From Prevotella sp. P5-50 (lineage in GTDB: Bacteria > Bacteroidota > Bacteroidia > Bacteroidales > Bacteroidaceae), in assembly GCF_002251295.1 (NCBI RefSeq), contig NZ_NPJA01000030.1, forward strand, positions 1-50,630: DNA of 50,630 nt. Direction: 5' to 3'. The notes under the pieces were generated by a model. The model was not told where the DNA came from. It was given only the letters and a program-made list of their open reading frames with translations, and searched no databases. Numbering within the stretch: the stretch's first letter is position 1; every line of letters starts with the position of its first letter. A program made the position numbers and the translations under genes. Below, one piece after another: positions 7,799 to 15,953 of the stretch.

Positions 7799-8443
7799 CT
7801 GGCTCATGGCTGGCAAAGTACCCTTCAGCAACCACAAACCAGAAAAATGCCTTTTGCCTTAAACCTGCCGAGGTAGAATCCTGCACTTCCTGTCCCACAC
7901 TGAGCATTTTCTAGGCGAGTAAAACCATTTCGTCCATCCCGACGGATCCTATGCTCCAACCATGCCGAAACTCCCTCCACGGGTTTTAATCCCTTGTTAT
8001 CCTCCAAATAACCGACGGAGAGAATCCAGAGTCCACCCCCAAACACCCTACCATAAGCCCAACAGCCCATCTTTATAGGCTCAACCATTGGTCAAACCAT
8101 AAAAATCATGTAAAGCCTTACAAGAACCCTCAATATTATCATTTTGTTCAATATTGGTATTGTAACTTTACAAATGAAGCATAATGCAAGTTCGATATAT
8201 TTACAGAACAATGGATTTTGGCATCAATTCAATCCATTATTTCACGGAAGCCCTCTTTTGTCCAACTCCTCTTTGATGAAGGCATCATATCATGTCTGGA
8301 TGATGTCGAAATCACAGAAATCACGGAAATCTTTTATCCACGGATCACACGGATCACACGGATTTTTTAATGTCGCACAGAAATCACGAAAATCTTAAAT
8401 CTTTAACGAAAATCTTTTCTGTGTCATCCGTGTGCTCCGTGGA

Positions 8444-8507
8444 TTACTTCTTGACGATGATGCGGAAGTTGGTGCCGTGATGGGGGTCGGTGGCTTTGAC
8501 GAAGATG
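8444..8507 (-). pseudogene. Remnant of a histidine-kinase 3' end
   Basis: On the minus strand this codes FVKATDPHHGTNFRIIVKK and a stop, matching the last residues of the intact kinase at 11592-12749 (FVKATEPHHGTTFRIIVKK). The match also extends downstream of the stop into GTGCTCCGTGGATTA-type sequence (8432-8446 against 11579-11594). Upstream of about 8507 similarity to the kinase is lost. It is in the same orientation as the intact gene and on the other side of the GH2 gene. Confidence 0.8.
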
Positions 8508-8851
8508 CGTTCCTTGCCACTACGAAGCTGGAATCTATGGTTTGAGCTGAAAGAGCATCAAATTGCTTCATAATCGAAAAAAAATACTCTAAAAGCTGTG
8601 AGTTTCTCAGAATATTTTTATACTTTTGCAGTGTCAGAGTCTTATTTATTTATTTCTAAATCCAATACTAAATAGGTATAATTTCTGACATTGCAAAATC
8701 CTGAGCAAATCGACACTTCTGTTTGTCAAAGCAAGTAACCGGCTGTGCCGCTTAGCTAAGCTAAGAACTTTTGTCGCTTAGGGGCTTATAAAAACATTAA
8801 ATTATAGTATTACGGAAATTAGGTTATATTAATAAATAATTGACTAAAAAA
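8508..8851. other. Spacer and long leader of the GH2 gene
   Basis: No gene seen. It contains a promoter-like TACTTTTG (8621-8628), then about 215 bases of leader with an AGCTAAGCTAAG stretch (8754-8765) that can form a small stem. No known riboswitch was recognised. Confidence 0.5.
8621..8628 (+). promoter_or_regulatory. Candidate promoter of the GH2 gene
   Basis: TACTTTTG fits TAnnTTTG. The -33 region has only TTTC/TGTG. The implied leader to the ATG at 8852 is unusually long (over 200 bases). Confidence 0.45.
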
Positions 8852-11155
8852 ATGAAACTATCCTTATTATCAACAATTCTTTTCCTTTGCATGTCATCTG
8901 CAGCATGTGGGCAAAGTAAAAAAGACAATTTTGATTTCAACTGGCGATTCATCGAACAAGACGTAAAGAATGCGCAAGACGTACAGTTGGACGATTCCAA
9001 ATGGAAACGAATAAACTTGCCGCACGACTGGGACATATTCCATGCGCCCGCAAAAGACGCACCATCAGGCAATGACGGAGGATACTTCCCCGGAGGCATC
9101 GGATGGTATCGCAAGCAGGTGAAGGAATCAGAACTGAAAACAGACAAAGGCGAGACAATATGGCTTCATTTCGAAGGCGTGTATCAGAATTGCCAGGTGT
9201 ATGTCAACGGTGAGCGTGCAGGCGGTCATGCTTATGGATATACGCCATTCAAAGTCAACATCACTCCTTTTGTCAAAAAAGGCACCAACACCATTGCTGT
9301 GCGAGTGGACAACTCACATCAACCTAACTGCAGATGGTACAGCGGTTCGGGCATATATCGCCATGTGTGGCTCGAAAAATATGATGAAAACAAGATAGAC
9401 AATCCTGAAAAGCTGTTCGTGCGCACAGACAGCATCTATGGCATGTCAGAAGATGGTACCCATGCTGATTCAGCTACCGTGAGCATAGCATATGAGGGAC
9501 GACAAACAGAAAGACGAGTGCTCAAAGATGTGGAGCTATGGTCACCGCAGCATCCTAAACTTTACGACATAAAAGTTGGACAGCTAACCATAAGGCATGG
9601 AGTGCGAGCTTTCAGTTATGATGCAAAAAGAGGATTCTTGCTCAACGGGCAGCCAACGCTCATCAATGGAGCCTGCGTGCACCATGACGATGGAGTCATC
9701 GGAGCCATGGCATACGATGCGGCAGAAATACGTAAGGTCAGGCTGATGAAAGAGGCTGGATTCAACCTCATACGAACATCGCACAACCCTCAGACACGAG
9801 CTATGCTCGATGCTTGCGACAGCATCGGCATGATGGTCATCGATGAGGCGTTCGACGGATGGAGGTCTGAAAAGACCAAGTACGACTACCACCTCGTCAT
9901 CGACTCATGTTACAGGGAGGATCTTACCGCCATGGTGCTGCGCGACCGCAATCACCCATGTGTCATATCATACAGTATCGGAAATGAAGTCATCGAACGA
10001 AAGGACATACGTGTCATACACACAGCGCAAACTTTCAAGGATGTTGTGACATCTCTCGATCCAACACGTCCTGTCACAGAGGCACTATGCTCATGGGATA
10101 GCGACTGGGAGATATTCGACCCGCATGCGGCAGTGCTCGACATAGTGGGCTACAATTACATGATGCACAAGGCAGAAAGCGACCACCTGCGATGCCCCGA
10201 ACGTGTGATGTGGCAGACAGAGAGTTATCCGCGCGATGCGTTCGCCAATTGGAAACACACCTCTGAGCGTCCATACATCATTGGCGATATGGTATGGACC
10301 GGACTCGACTATCTCGGCGAGTCGGCCATCGGGCAGTTCCACTACGAAGGGGAACAACGGGGCGAGCACTACCAAGCCAAGCACTTTCCTTACCACGGGG
10401 CATATTGCGGCGATGTCGACATCACTGGCTGGCGCAAACCTATATCGCACTACCGCGACATGCTGTGGAACGCTAAGGATGGCTCTCCAGACATTTACCT
10501 TGCTGTGAAAGAGCCCGACAACTACCGCAACGGACATGTCACAGAAACGCTGTGGTCTGTATGGCCCACATGGGAGTCGTGGAACTGGAGCGGATGGGAA
10601 AACAAGACCATCGAAGCCGAAATATACACCAAAGCACCAAAGGTGCGCCTGTATCTCAACGATAGTCTCGTGGCGGAAAGGAATGTCAGCATAGCCTCAC
10701 AATACAAGGCAGTCATCCCGCTGCAATATCAACCAGGCACCCTTAAAGCTGTGTCGCTTGATGCAGATGGCAACGAAGTGAAGGAAAGCATACTGCGCAC
10801 AAGCGGAATGCCTGCAGCCATTAGACTCACACCAGACCGAAGACAAATACACGCAAACGGGCAAGACCTTGCCTATGTCACGCTCGAGGTGACTGATGCC
10901 AAAGGAAATGTCGTGTCAGACGCAGACATCCAACTGACTGTAAGCGTATATGGTAAAGCCTCGCTCCTTGCTGCTGCCTCTGCAAATTTGAAAGACATTG
11001 AGCCTAAGACTTCTGCCAATGTGACAACATACAAAGGACGAGCAATCATTGTCGTTAAGAGCGGAATGAATGCTGGCAAGGCCACAATCAAGGCATCATC
11101 CGCAAATCAAGCCATATCAGGAACAACAGCAGTGTCTGTCATGGCACAAAGATGA
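8852..11155 (+). CDS. GH2 glycoside hydrolase (beta-galactosidase type), lipoprotein
   Basis: This 767-residue protein starts at ATG 8852; an in-frame TTG lies four codons earlier. The N-terminus is a lipoprotein signal (hydrophobic core, SAAC with C19). Next come a GH2 sugar-binding domain (about 25-180), a short Ig-like segment, and the TIM-barrel catalytic domain with NGACVHHDDG, the acid/base in SIGNE (E379) and the likely nucleophile in QTES (E457). A DUF4982-like part (about 540-640) and an Ig/Big-like C-terminus follow. Such enzymes cut beta-galactosides or related links in dietary glycans at the cell surface or periplasm. The Ig-like segment after YRHVWL is shorter than usual. No SusC/D pair is nearby. 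Confidence 0.9.
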   Translation: MKLSLLSTILFLCMSSAACGQSKKDNFDFNWRFIEQDVKNAQDVQLDDSKWKRINLPHDWDIFHAPAKDAPSGNDGGYFPGGIGWYRKQVKESELKTDKGETIWLHFEGVYQNCQVYVNGERAGGHAYGYTPFKVNITPFVKKGTNTIAVRVDNSHQPNCRWYSGSGIYRHVWLEKYDENKIDNPEKLFVRTDSIYGMSEDGTHADSATVSIAYEGRQTERRVLKDVELWSPQHPKLYDIKVGQLTIRHGVRAFSYDAKRGFLLNGQPTLINGACVHHDDGVIGAMAYDAAEIRKVRLMKEAGFNLIRTSHNPQTRAMLDACDSIGMMVIDEAFDGWRSEKTKYDYHLVIDSCYREDLTAMVLRDRNHPCVISYSIGNEVIERKDIRVIHTAQTFKDVVTSLDPTRPVTEALCSWDSDWEIFDPHAAVLDIVGYNYMMHKAESDHLRCPERVMWQTESYPRDAFANWKHTSERPYIIGDMVWTGLDYLGESAIGQFHYEGEQRGEHYQAKHFPYHGAYCGDVDITGWRKPISHYRDMLWNAKDGSPDIYLAVKEPDNYRNGHVTETLWSVWPTWESWNWSGWENKTIEAEIYTKAPKVRLYLNDSLVAERNVSIASQYKAVIPLQYQPGTLKAVSLDADGNEVKESILRTSGMPAAIRLTPDRRQIHANGQDLAYVTLEVTDAKGNVVSDADIQLTVSVYGKASLLAAASANLKDIEPKTSANVTTYKGRAIIVVKSGMNAGKATIKASSANQAISGTTAVSVMAQR

Positions 11156-11591
11156 ACAATACCTCAAAAATGACATAGGGACAATTGACACGGGGATAGA
11201 TCAATGTTGCCAATTTTAAGTAAAATAATAAACAAAAATCTTTCTCCGTGTTGTCCGTGTGCTCCGTGGATTTTTTTAGTTGCCTACGGCAAGATGTTTT
11301 GGAGTAGCGAAGACAGAGTGAGAGTTCCATTTCATGGCACCTTTTCTCGCCATGGCAGAATTAAAGCGAGCTTTATTCTGCTCATCTGGCTTAACGAAAA
11401 CGTTCGCTTTCACTATGCTGAGTCACGACAAAACAAACCATAGGTAAATCTTTGGAGGAAATCTTTTATAAAAATATGGCCTTGGCCAGAAATCTATCAT
11501 TGGAATTTAGACGGAATTTATGCAGAAATAAAATCTTTAAAAAATCTCTAACCCATAACCCATAAACTAAACACTCCGTGCGCTCCGTGGA
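11156..11591. other. Repeat-rich spacer between GH2 and histidine kinase
   Basis: No gene. It contains CCGTGT/CTCCGTGGA repeats (about 11241-11269 and 11573-11591), the long copy of the dispersed element (11269-11466) and AAATCTTTAAAAAATCT-type filler. Convergent genes flank it and no clear terminator hairpin was found. Confidence 0.65.
11269..11466 (+). repeat. Dispersed element, copy 3 (with 78-base insert)
   Basis: It equals the reverse complement of 323-441 except for about 78 extra bases (11325-11402). The extra part contains CTCGCCATGGCAGAA and AAGCGAGC. Either copy 1 lost this piece or copy 3 gained it. Confidence 0.85.
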
Positions 11592-12749
11592 TTACTTCTT
11601 GACGATGATGCGGAAGGTGGTGCCGTGATGAGGTTCGGTGGCTTTGACGAAGAGGCGGCCGGCATGGTACTTCTCGATGATGCGCTTGGAGAGGGAGAGG
11701 CCGAGTCCCCAACCGCGTTTCTTGGTGGTGAATCCAGGGGAGAATATCTGCTTGGCGATGGATTTGGTCATTCCGCAACCGGTGTCGGTCACGTCGAGGA
11801 TGATGGATGTGGGACGGTCGGTGAGGACGAGGGATAGGGAGCCTTCCCCCTGCATGGCATCGATGGCATTCTTACATAGGTTCTCTGTCACCCACTCGAA
11901 AAGGGAAGGGCAGAGGGGGACCATGACGGGATGGGAGGGGAGACTGACCTGAAATGACACATGCGATGAGGTGCGCTTGCGGATATAGGTGGTGACGTCG
12001 GTGAGGAGACGACAGATGTCGGTGGGCAGCAGCTCAGGAACGGCACCAATCTTGGAGAATCGGTCGGCGATGGTGTTGAGACGGGAGACGTCTTTCTCTA
12101 TCTCCCCCACATAAGGGTCGGTGGGGTATTCCTCCTTGAGGATCTCTACCCATGCCATGATGCTGGAGATGGGGGTGCCCAACTGATGGGCGGTCTCCTT
12201 GGAGAGTCCCACCCATAGCTTGTTTTGTTCGGTGCGCTTGAAGGAGACGAGGGCGAGGATGGCGATGATGACAATGCCTCCCACAATACCGAGTTGGATG
12301 AGTGGCCATACGGTGATGCGGCGTATCATGGTAGAGTCGTCGTAACAGACGAGTTGGAAACCTCCTGGCTTGTTGCCGTCAATCTTGACGTAACGACCTG
12401 CAGCTTTCATCTGTTGTGCGCGTCGGGTGAGTTGCGCGATGGTGTCGGCACGGTCGGTGGCTTGGATGCTGATGTTACGGTGGTCGGTGACGTTGCCGTC
12501 TTGGTCGATGACGATGACAGGGATATTGTTATTGTCTTCGATGACATGGAGCACCAGGGAGAGATCGGTGTTCTGGTCTGCATTGTTGAGGGTGTGGAGT
12601 GCATCCGACCATAGCTCCATGCGCTTGTATTCTTCTGCTGCGAGGTCGTTTGCCAGCCATTTGGACACCAGTAGTGAGGTCACTGCCACCAGTAGTGCGG
12701 CAGCGACAAGGGCAGTTTTGAATTGCTGTTGTCGGTTAATCCATGTCAT
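11592..12749 (-). CDS. Orphan membrane sensor histidine kinase
   Basis: The 385-residue kinase probably starts at 12749 (MTWINRQQQ), because the 22 codons upstream are not hydrophobic or conserved-looking. It has an N-terminal membrane helix (about 10-30), a periplasmic sensor region, a second helix (about 148-170), then HisKA with KETAHQLGTP (H188) and HATPase_c with ENLCKNAIDAM (N box), DTGCGM (G1) and FTTKKRGWGLGLSLS (F/G2). It autophosphorylates and passes phosphate to a response regulator, but no regulator gene is adjacent. The last codons are duplicated at 8444-8507. The ligand is unknown. Confidence 0.92.
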   Translation of the reverse strand: MTWINRQQQFKTALVAAALLVAVTSLLVSKWLANDLAAEEYKRMELWSDALHTLNNADQNTDLSLVLHVIEDNNNIPVIVIDQDGNVTDHRNISIQATDRADTIAQLTRRAQQMKAAGRYVKIDGNKPGGFQLVCYDDSTMIRRITVWPLIQLGIVGGIVIIAILALVSFKRTEQNKLWVGLSKETAHQLGTPISSIMAWVEILKEEYPTDPYVGEIEKDVSRLNTIADRFSKIGAVPELLPTDICRLLTDVTTYIRKRTSSHVSFQVSLPSHPVMVPLCPSLFEWVTENLCKNAIDAMQGEGSLSLVLTDRPTSIILDVTDTGCGMTKSIAKQIFSPGFTTKKRGWGLGLSLSKRIIEKYHAGRLFVKATEPHHGTTFRIIVKK

Positions 12750-13086
12750 CTTTAATATAACGCACGTGTATATATAATATTGTGTAGGCGTGGCTCTTTT
12801 TTTACCCTTAACCATCGTCGTGCCCTTGGATGTTAACTACGTGATTCCTTGGTTTCGTGTTTACTTGGGGAGATAAGGAATTTTGTGGAAATGCGTAAAA
12901 AACTGCGGTGACTTCTGAAGCGCTATTGATACGGTTAAGTTCAAGGTTAAAGTCAAAGTTACAGTGGAAAACAGGGGGAAATGTATGGAAATGATGAAGA
13001 AATGACGTTAAAAAGTGAAAAAAAAGAGTGAACTACTCTATAATTCATAAATAATTTGTACCTTTGCAGTCCGTAATAGTGCGATT
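12750..13086. other. Divergent spacer between histidine kinase and yceD
   Basis: No gene. AT-rich TATATATAATAT lies next to the kinase start. A loose run of GGTTAA and GGAAATG pieces at 10-12 base spacing (12933-13005) vaguely recalls the 11-bp arrays but the phase is not kept. The yceD promoter is at its right end. Confidence 0.5.
13059..13066 (+). promoter_or_regulatory. Promoter of the yceD-rpmF-fabH operon
   Basis: TACCTTTG matches the -7 consensus; no TTTG is seen at -33. The predicted start site leaves a leader of only about 15 bases before the ATG at 13087. Confidence 0.6.
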
Positions 13087-13617
13087 ATGTGTAGTTTAGA
13101 GACTTTCAAAATAGATCTGAAGGCAATGAAAACCGATGAAATGCATCGGGAGTACACCCTTGACGATGCATTTTTCAAGGCTCTCAACGCCTCGGAAGTG
13201 AAGGGCGGAGCATTGCATGTGTCGGTGTCTATACGCAAGGCAACCGGCTTTTTCGAACTCCAGTTTCATACCGAGGGCACAGTCACCGTACCTTGTGACT
13301 TGTGTCTTGATGACATGAGTCAACCCATCGTGACCGACAATATGCTGATTGCGAAACTGGGTGCGGAGACCAATACCGACGATGATGAGGTTGTGATAGT
13401 GGACGAGAACGAAGGAATACTCGACACGTCATGGCTCATCTATGAGTTTGTGGCACTTGCCATACCCATCAAGCACGTTCATGCACCTGGAAAATGCAAT
13501 AGTGCGATGACGCAGAAGCTCGCTGAGCTGAGCGGTGCTGTCCGAAGCGGCAAAGAGGAGGCAAAGGAAGCAGACCCTCGCTGGGCCGCACTGGCGAAAC
13601 TGAAATTAGAAAAATAA
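13087..13617 (+). CDS. yceD: YceD/DUF177 family protein
   Basis: This 176-residue DUF177 protein has the family's CDLCLDDM CxxC pair (about 77-84) and an acidic middle (NTDDDEVVIVDENEG). In most bacteria yceD stands directly before rpmF, as here (22 bases away), and is linked to 23S rRNA/50S ribosome maturation. Start 13087 lies just after a promoter; an ATG 14 codons later would cut the first conserved strand. Family certain, molecular role only partly known. Confidence 0.88.
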   Translation: MCSLETFKIDLKAMKTDEMHREYTLDDAFFKALNASEVKGGALHVSVSIRKATGFFELQFHTEGTVTVPCDLCLDDMSQPIVTDNMLIAKLGAETNTDDDEVVIVDENEGILDTSWLIYEFVALAIPIKHVHAPGKCNSAMTQKLAELSGAVRSGKEEAKEADPRWAALAKLKLEK

Positions 13618-13639
13618 CAAAAAAAAAGATTAAAGCATT

Positions 13640-13828
13640 ATGGCACATCCTAAAAGAAGACAGTCAAAGACCCGTACTCTCAAACGTCGTACCCATGACA
13701 AGGCAGTAGCTCCCACATTGGCAGTATGCCCTAACTGTGGCGCTTATCACATCTACCACACCGTATGCCCCACTTGCGGATACTACCGTGGTAAGATTGC
13801 TATCGTAATGGACGAAGGCGCTGAGTAA
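13640..13828 (+). CDS. rpmF: 50S ribosomal protein L32
   Basis: This 62-residue L32 begins MAHPKRRQSKTRTLKRR, a basic rRNA-binding start, and has a zinc ribbon CPNC...CPTC (C30, C33, C43, C46). It is the zinc-binding form of the protein. It follows yceD and precedes fabH by five bases, the classical yceD-rpmF-fabH unit coupling ribosome and fatty-acid synthesis. Confidence 0.98.
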   Translation: MAHPKRRQSKTRTLKRRTHDKAVAPTLAVCPNCGAYHIYHTVCPTCGYYRGKIAIVMDEGAE

Positions 13829-13833
13829 GAAAG

Positions 13834-14838
13834 ATGGGAAAAATCAACGCAATAATCACTGGTATTGGCGGATATGTGCCCGACTACGTGCTCAACAATG
13901 AGGAGTTGTCGCGCATGGTTGACACCAATGACGAGTGGATTATGACACGCGTTGGCATCAAGGAGCGCCGCATCCTTACGGAGGAAGGTCTGGGCACCAG
14001 CTACATGGCACGTAAAGCAGCCAAGCAGCTGATGCAGAAGACCGGCGTAGATCCCGATACCATTGACGCCGTGATTGTAACCACATCGACGGCCGATTAT
14101 AAATTCCCGTCAACAGCCAGCATTGTGCTTGGTAAGCTTGGCCTGAAGAATGCTTTCGCATTCGACTTCTGGGCTGCATGCTGCGGATTTCTTTATACGC
14201 TCGACGTGGCAGCGTCTATGATTCAATGTGGACGCTATAAGAAAATTATCGTGATTGGAGCCGACAAGATGTCGTCGGTGGTTGACTACAAGGACCGCGC
14301 TACCTGCCCGCTCTTCGGAGACGGTGCTGCCGCTGTGCTGGTAGAAGGCACCGAGGAAGAGAATATCGGTGTGATGGACTCCTACTTCCGTGCTGACGGT
14401 AAGGGACTTCCGTTCCTGCACCTGAAAGCCGGCGGTTCTGTTTGTCCTCCAAGCTATTTCACCATCGATCACCGGTTGCACTACCTCTATCAGGAGGGAC
14501 GCACCGTGTTCCGCTATGCTGTGACCAATATGAGCGATGACTGTGCCCTCGTGGCAGAGCGCAACGGACTGAACAAGGACAATATCCAGTGGGTGGTTCC
14601 TCATCAGGCAAATATGCGCATCATCGAAGCTGTTGCCAAACGCCTCGAGCTTCCTATGGATCAGGTGATGGTCAACATCGAACACTACGGCAATACTTCT
14701 GCCGCCACTATCCCCTTGGCACTCTGGGAAAACGAAGCCAAACTGAAGAAGGGAGACAACATGATCTTCACTGCCTTCGGTGCAGGATTCGTTCACGGAG
14801 CAAGCTACTACAAGTGGGCTTACGACGGCGCGAAATAA
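13834..14838 (+). CDS. fabH: 3-oxoacyl-ACP synthase III (FabH)
   Basis: This 334-residue KAS III starts fatty-acid synthesis by condensing acetyl-CoA (or a branched acyl-CoA) with malonyl-ACP in the cytoplasm. The catalytic triad is present: C116 in AACCGF, H257 in PHQAN and N287 in HYGNTSA. The Gly-rich thiolase-fold motif GDGAAAVLVEG is also seen. The gene lies five bases after rpmF and a strong hairpin follows it. Length and motifs are normal. Confidence 0.97.
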   Translation: MGKINAIITGIGGYVPDYVLNNEELSRMVDTNDEWIMTRVGIKERRILTEEGLGTSYMARKAAKQLMQKTGVDPDTIDAVIVTTSTADYKFPSTASIVLGKLGLKNAFAFDFWAACCGFLYTLDVAASMIQCGRYKKIIVIGADKMSSVVDYKDRATCPLFGDGAAAVLVEGTEEENIGVMDSYFRADGKGLPFLHLKAGGSVCPPSYFTIDHRLHYLYQEGRTVFRYAVTNMSDDCALVAERNGLNKDNIQWVVPHQANMRIIEAVAKRLELPMDQVMVNIEHYGNTSAATIPLALWENEAKLKKGDNMIFTAFGAGFVHGASYYKWAYDGAK

Positions 14839-14851
14839 TACACGTCAAGAC

Positions 14852-14896
14852 CCTGACGGGGGCTGTTGAACCTAAGGGCTCAATGGCTCCCGTCGG
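14852..14896 (+). terminator. Strong hairpin between fabH and era
   Basis: The arms 14852-14872 and 14876-14896 form about 19 pairs (some G-U) with one bulged T and a three-base loop, followed by TTTCTT. It could end fabH transcription or act as an attenuator before era. The T-run is weak, so partial termination or a processing site is as likely. Confidence 0.6.
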
Positions 14897-14963
14897 TTTC
14901 TTCATAAACTGAAATGGACCCATCTGCGGTCCGCACCATCCATCCACAAAGAAACTACAACAG

Positions 14964-15845
14964 ATGCACAAGGCAGGATTCGTAAACATAGTAGGCAACC
15001 CCAACGTGGGAAAATCGACGCTCATGAACCAACTCGTGGGTGAACGCATCAGCATCGCTACCTTTAAGGCACAGACCACTCGCCACAGAATCATGGGTAT
15101 TGTCAATACAGACGATATGCAGATCGTGTTTAGCGATACACCAGGAGTGTTGAAACCCAACTACAAACTGCAGGAGTCGATGCTCGCCTTCTCGGAATCG
15201 GCATTGCAGGATGCTGACGTGCTGCTCTATGTGACCGATGTGGTGGAGAACCCAGAGAAGAACATGGATTTTCTGGAGAAGGTGCAGAAGATGAAAATCC
15301 CTGTGCTGCTACTCATCAACAAGATTGACGAGAGCGACCAGAAGACGCTGGGAGACATCGTGGAGAAATGGCACACGCTACTGCCTAACGCAGAAATTCT
15401 GCCCATCTCCGCGAAAAACAAGTTTGGAGTGGATATGCTCCTGAAACGCATCAAAGAACTGTTGCCCGACTCACCGCCCTACTTCGACAAAGAGCAGTTG
15501 ACCGATAAACCCGCTCGCTTCTTCGTGTCGGAGATCATCCGCGAGAAAATCCTGCTCTACTACGATAAGGAGATACCCTATGCAGTGGAGGTTCGCGTGG
15601 AACGCTTCAAGGAGACAGACCGGAATATCCATATCAATGCTGTGATCTATGTGGAGCGCGACAGCCAGAAGGGCATCATCATCGGCCACCAGGGTGTGGC
15701 GCTGAAGAAAGTGAATACCGAGGCTCGCAAGGCATTAGAGAAATTCTTCGGCAAACCCATTTACCTTGAAACCTTCGTCAAGGTGGATAAAGACTGGCGA
15801 TCATCGCAACGCGAACTCGACTCGTTTGGTTATAATCCGGAATAA
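14964..15845 (+). CDS. era: GTPase Era
   Basis: This 293-residue protein has a small Ras-like G domain, with G1 GNPNVGKST (11-19), the G2 TTRH region, G3 DTPG and G4 NKID. A C-terminal KH domain carries GIIIGHQGVALKKV. Era binds the 3' end of 16S rRNA and helps mature the 30S subunit. It follows fabH after a hairpin and precedes der; both GTPases serve ribosome assembly. Length is normal. Confidence 0.97.
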   Translation: MHKAGFVNIVGNPNVGKSTLMNQLVGERISIATFKAQTTRHRIMGIVNTDDMQIVFSDTPGVLKPNYKLQESMLAFSESALQDADVLLYVTDVVENPEKNMDFLEKVQKMKIPVLLLINKIDESDQKTLGDIVEKWHTLLPNAEILPISAKNKFGVDMLLKRIKELLPDSPPYFDKEQLTDKPARFFVSEIIREKILLYYDKEIPYAVEVRVERFKETDRNIHINAVIYVERDSQKGIIIGHQGVALKKVNTEARKALEKFFGKPIYLETFVKVDKDWRSSQRELDSFGYNPE

Positions 15846-15953
15846 AAAAGAATTCGGAAAAGACAGTCGGTACCCCCTCTTACCCTATCAGCAAGAGGCC
15901 CTCACAAGGCCCATGTACAACAAAAAACAGAAACAACAAGAGCAAAAACAGAT

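Larger units (their letters stand above)
6428..8443. other. Gene-poor repeat region
   Basis: Two kilobases without a recognisable gene. In order it holds: the direct repeat 6541-6651; a TGAAACAG...CTGTTTCA inverted pair (about 6751-6792); an 11-bp-phased array (6797-6884); ACAGTTGACAGTTGACAG and ACAGTATAACAG repeats (6931-7008); CACGGA repeats (7043-7075, 7201-7235); the dispersed element (7113-7189); a -7-like TATCTTTG (7445-7452); a second 11-bp-phased array (7601-7798); an unassigned, less AT-rich stretch (about 7800-8090); and more CACGGA repeats (8310-8400). Short open frames here resemble nothing I know. Confidence 0.65.

Noticed and set aside
7825..8088. 87-codon minus-strand frame (MVEPIKMGCWAYG...)
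   Set aside because: The region is less AT-rich and the peptide looks protein-like (GFYLGRFKAKG), but there is no start context, no promoter and no family I know. It may be a relic; evidence is too thin.
8700..8840. Riboswitch in the GH2 leader
   Set aside because: The leader is long, but only small AGCTAAGCTAAG stems are visible and no known riboswitch core was found.
12750..12815. Upstream extension of the histidine kinase
   Set aside because: The 22 extra residues are not hydrophobic or conserved-looking and the start at 12749 gives a normal kinase with its first membrane helix at the N-terminus.
12933..13005. A fourth 11-bp array before yceD
   Set aside because: GGTTAA and GGAAATG pieces recur at 10, 11 and 12 bases; the phase is not kept, unlike arrays A-C.
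14110..14796. Long minus-strand open frame opposite fabH (and similar ones opposite der, dxs, guaB, recQ)
   Set aside because: These are antisense shadows of well-supported genes, with no domain likeness.
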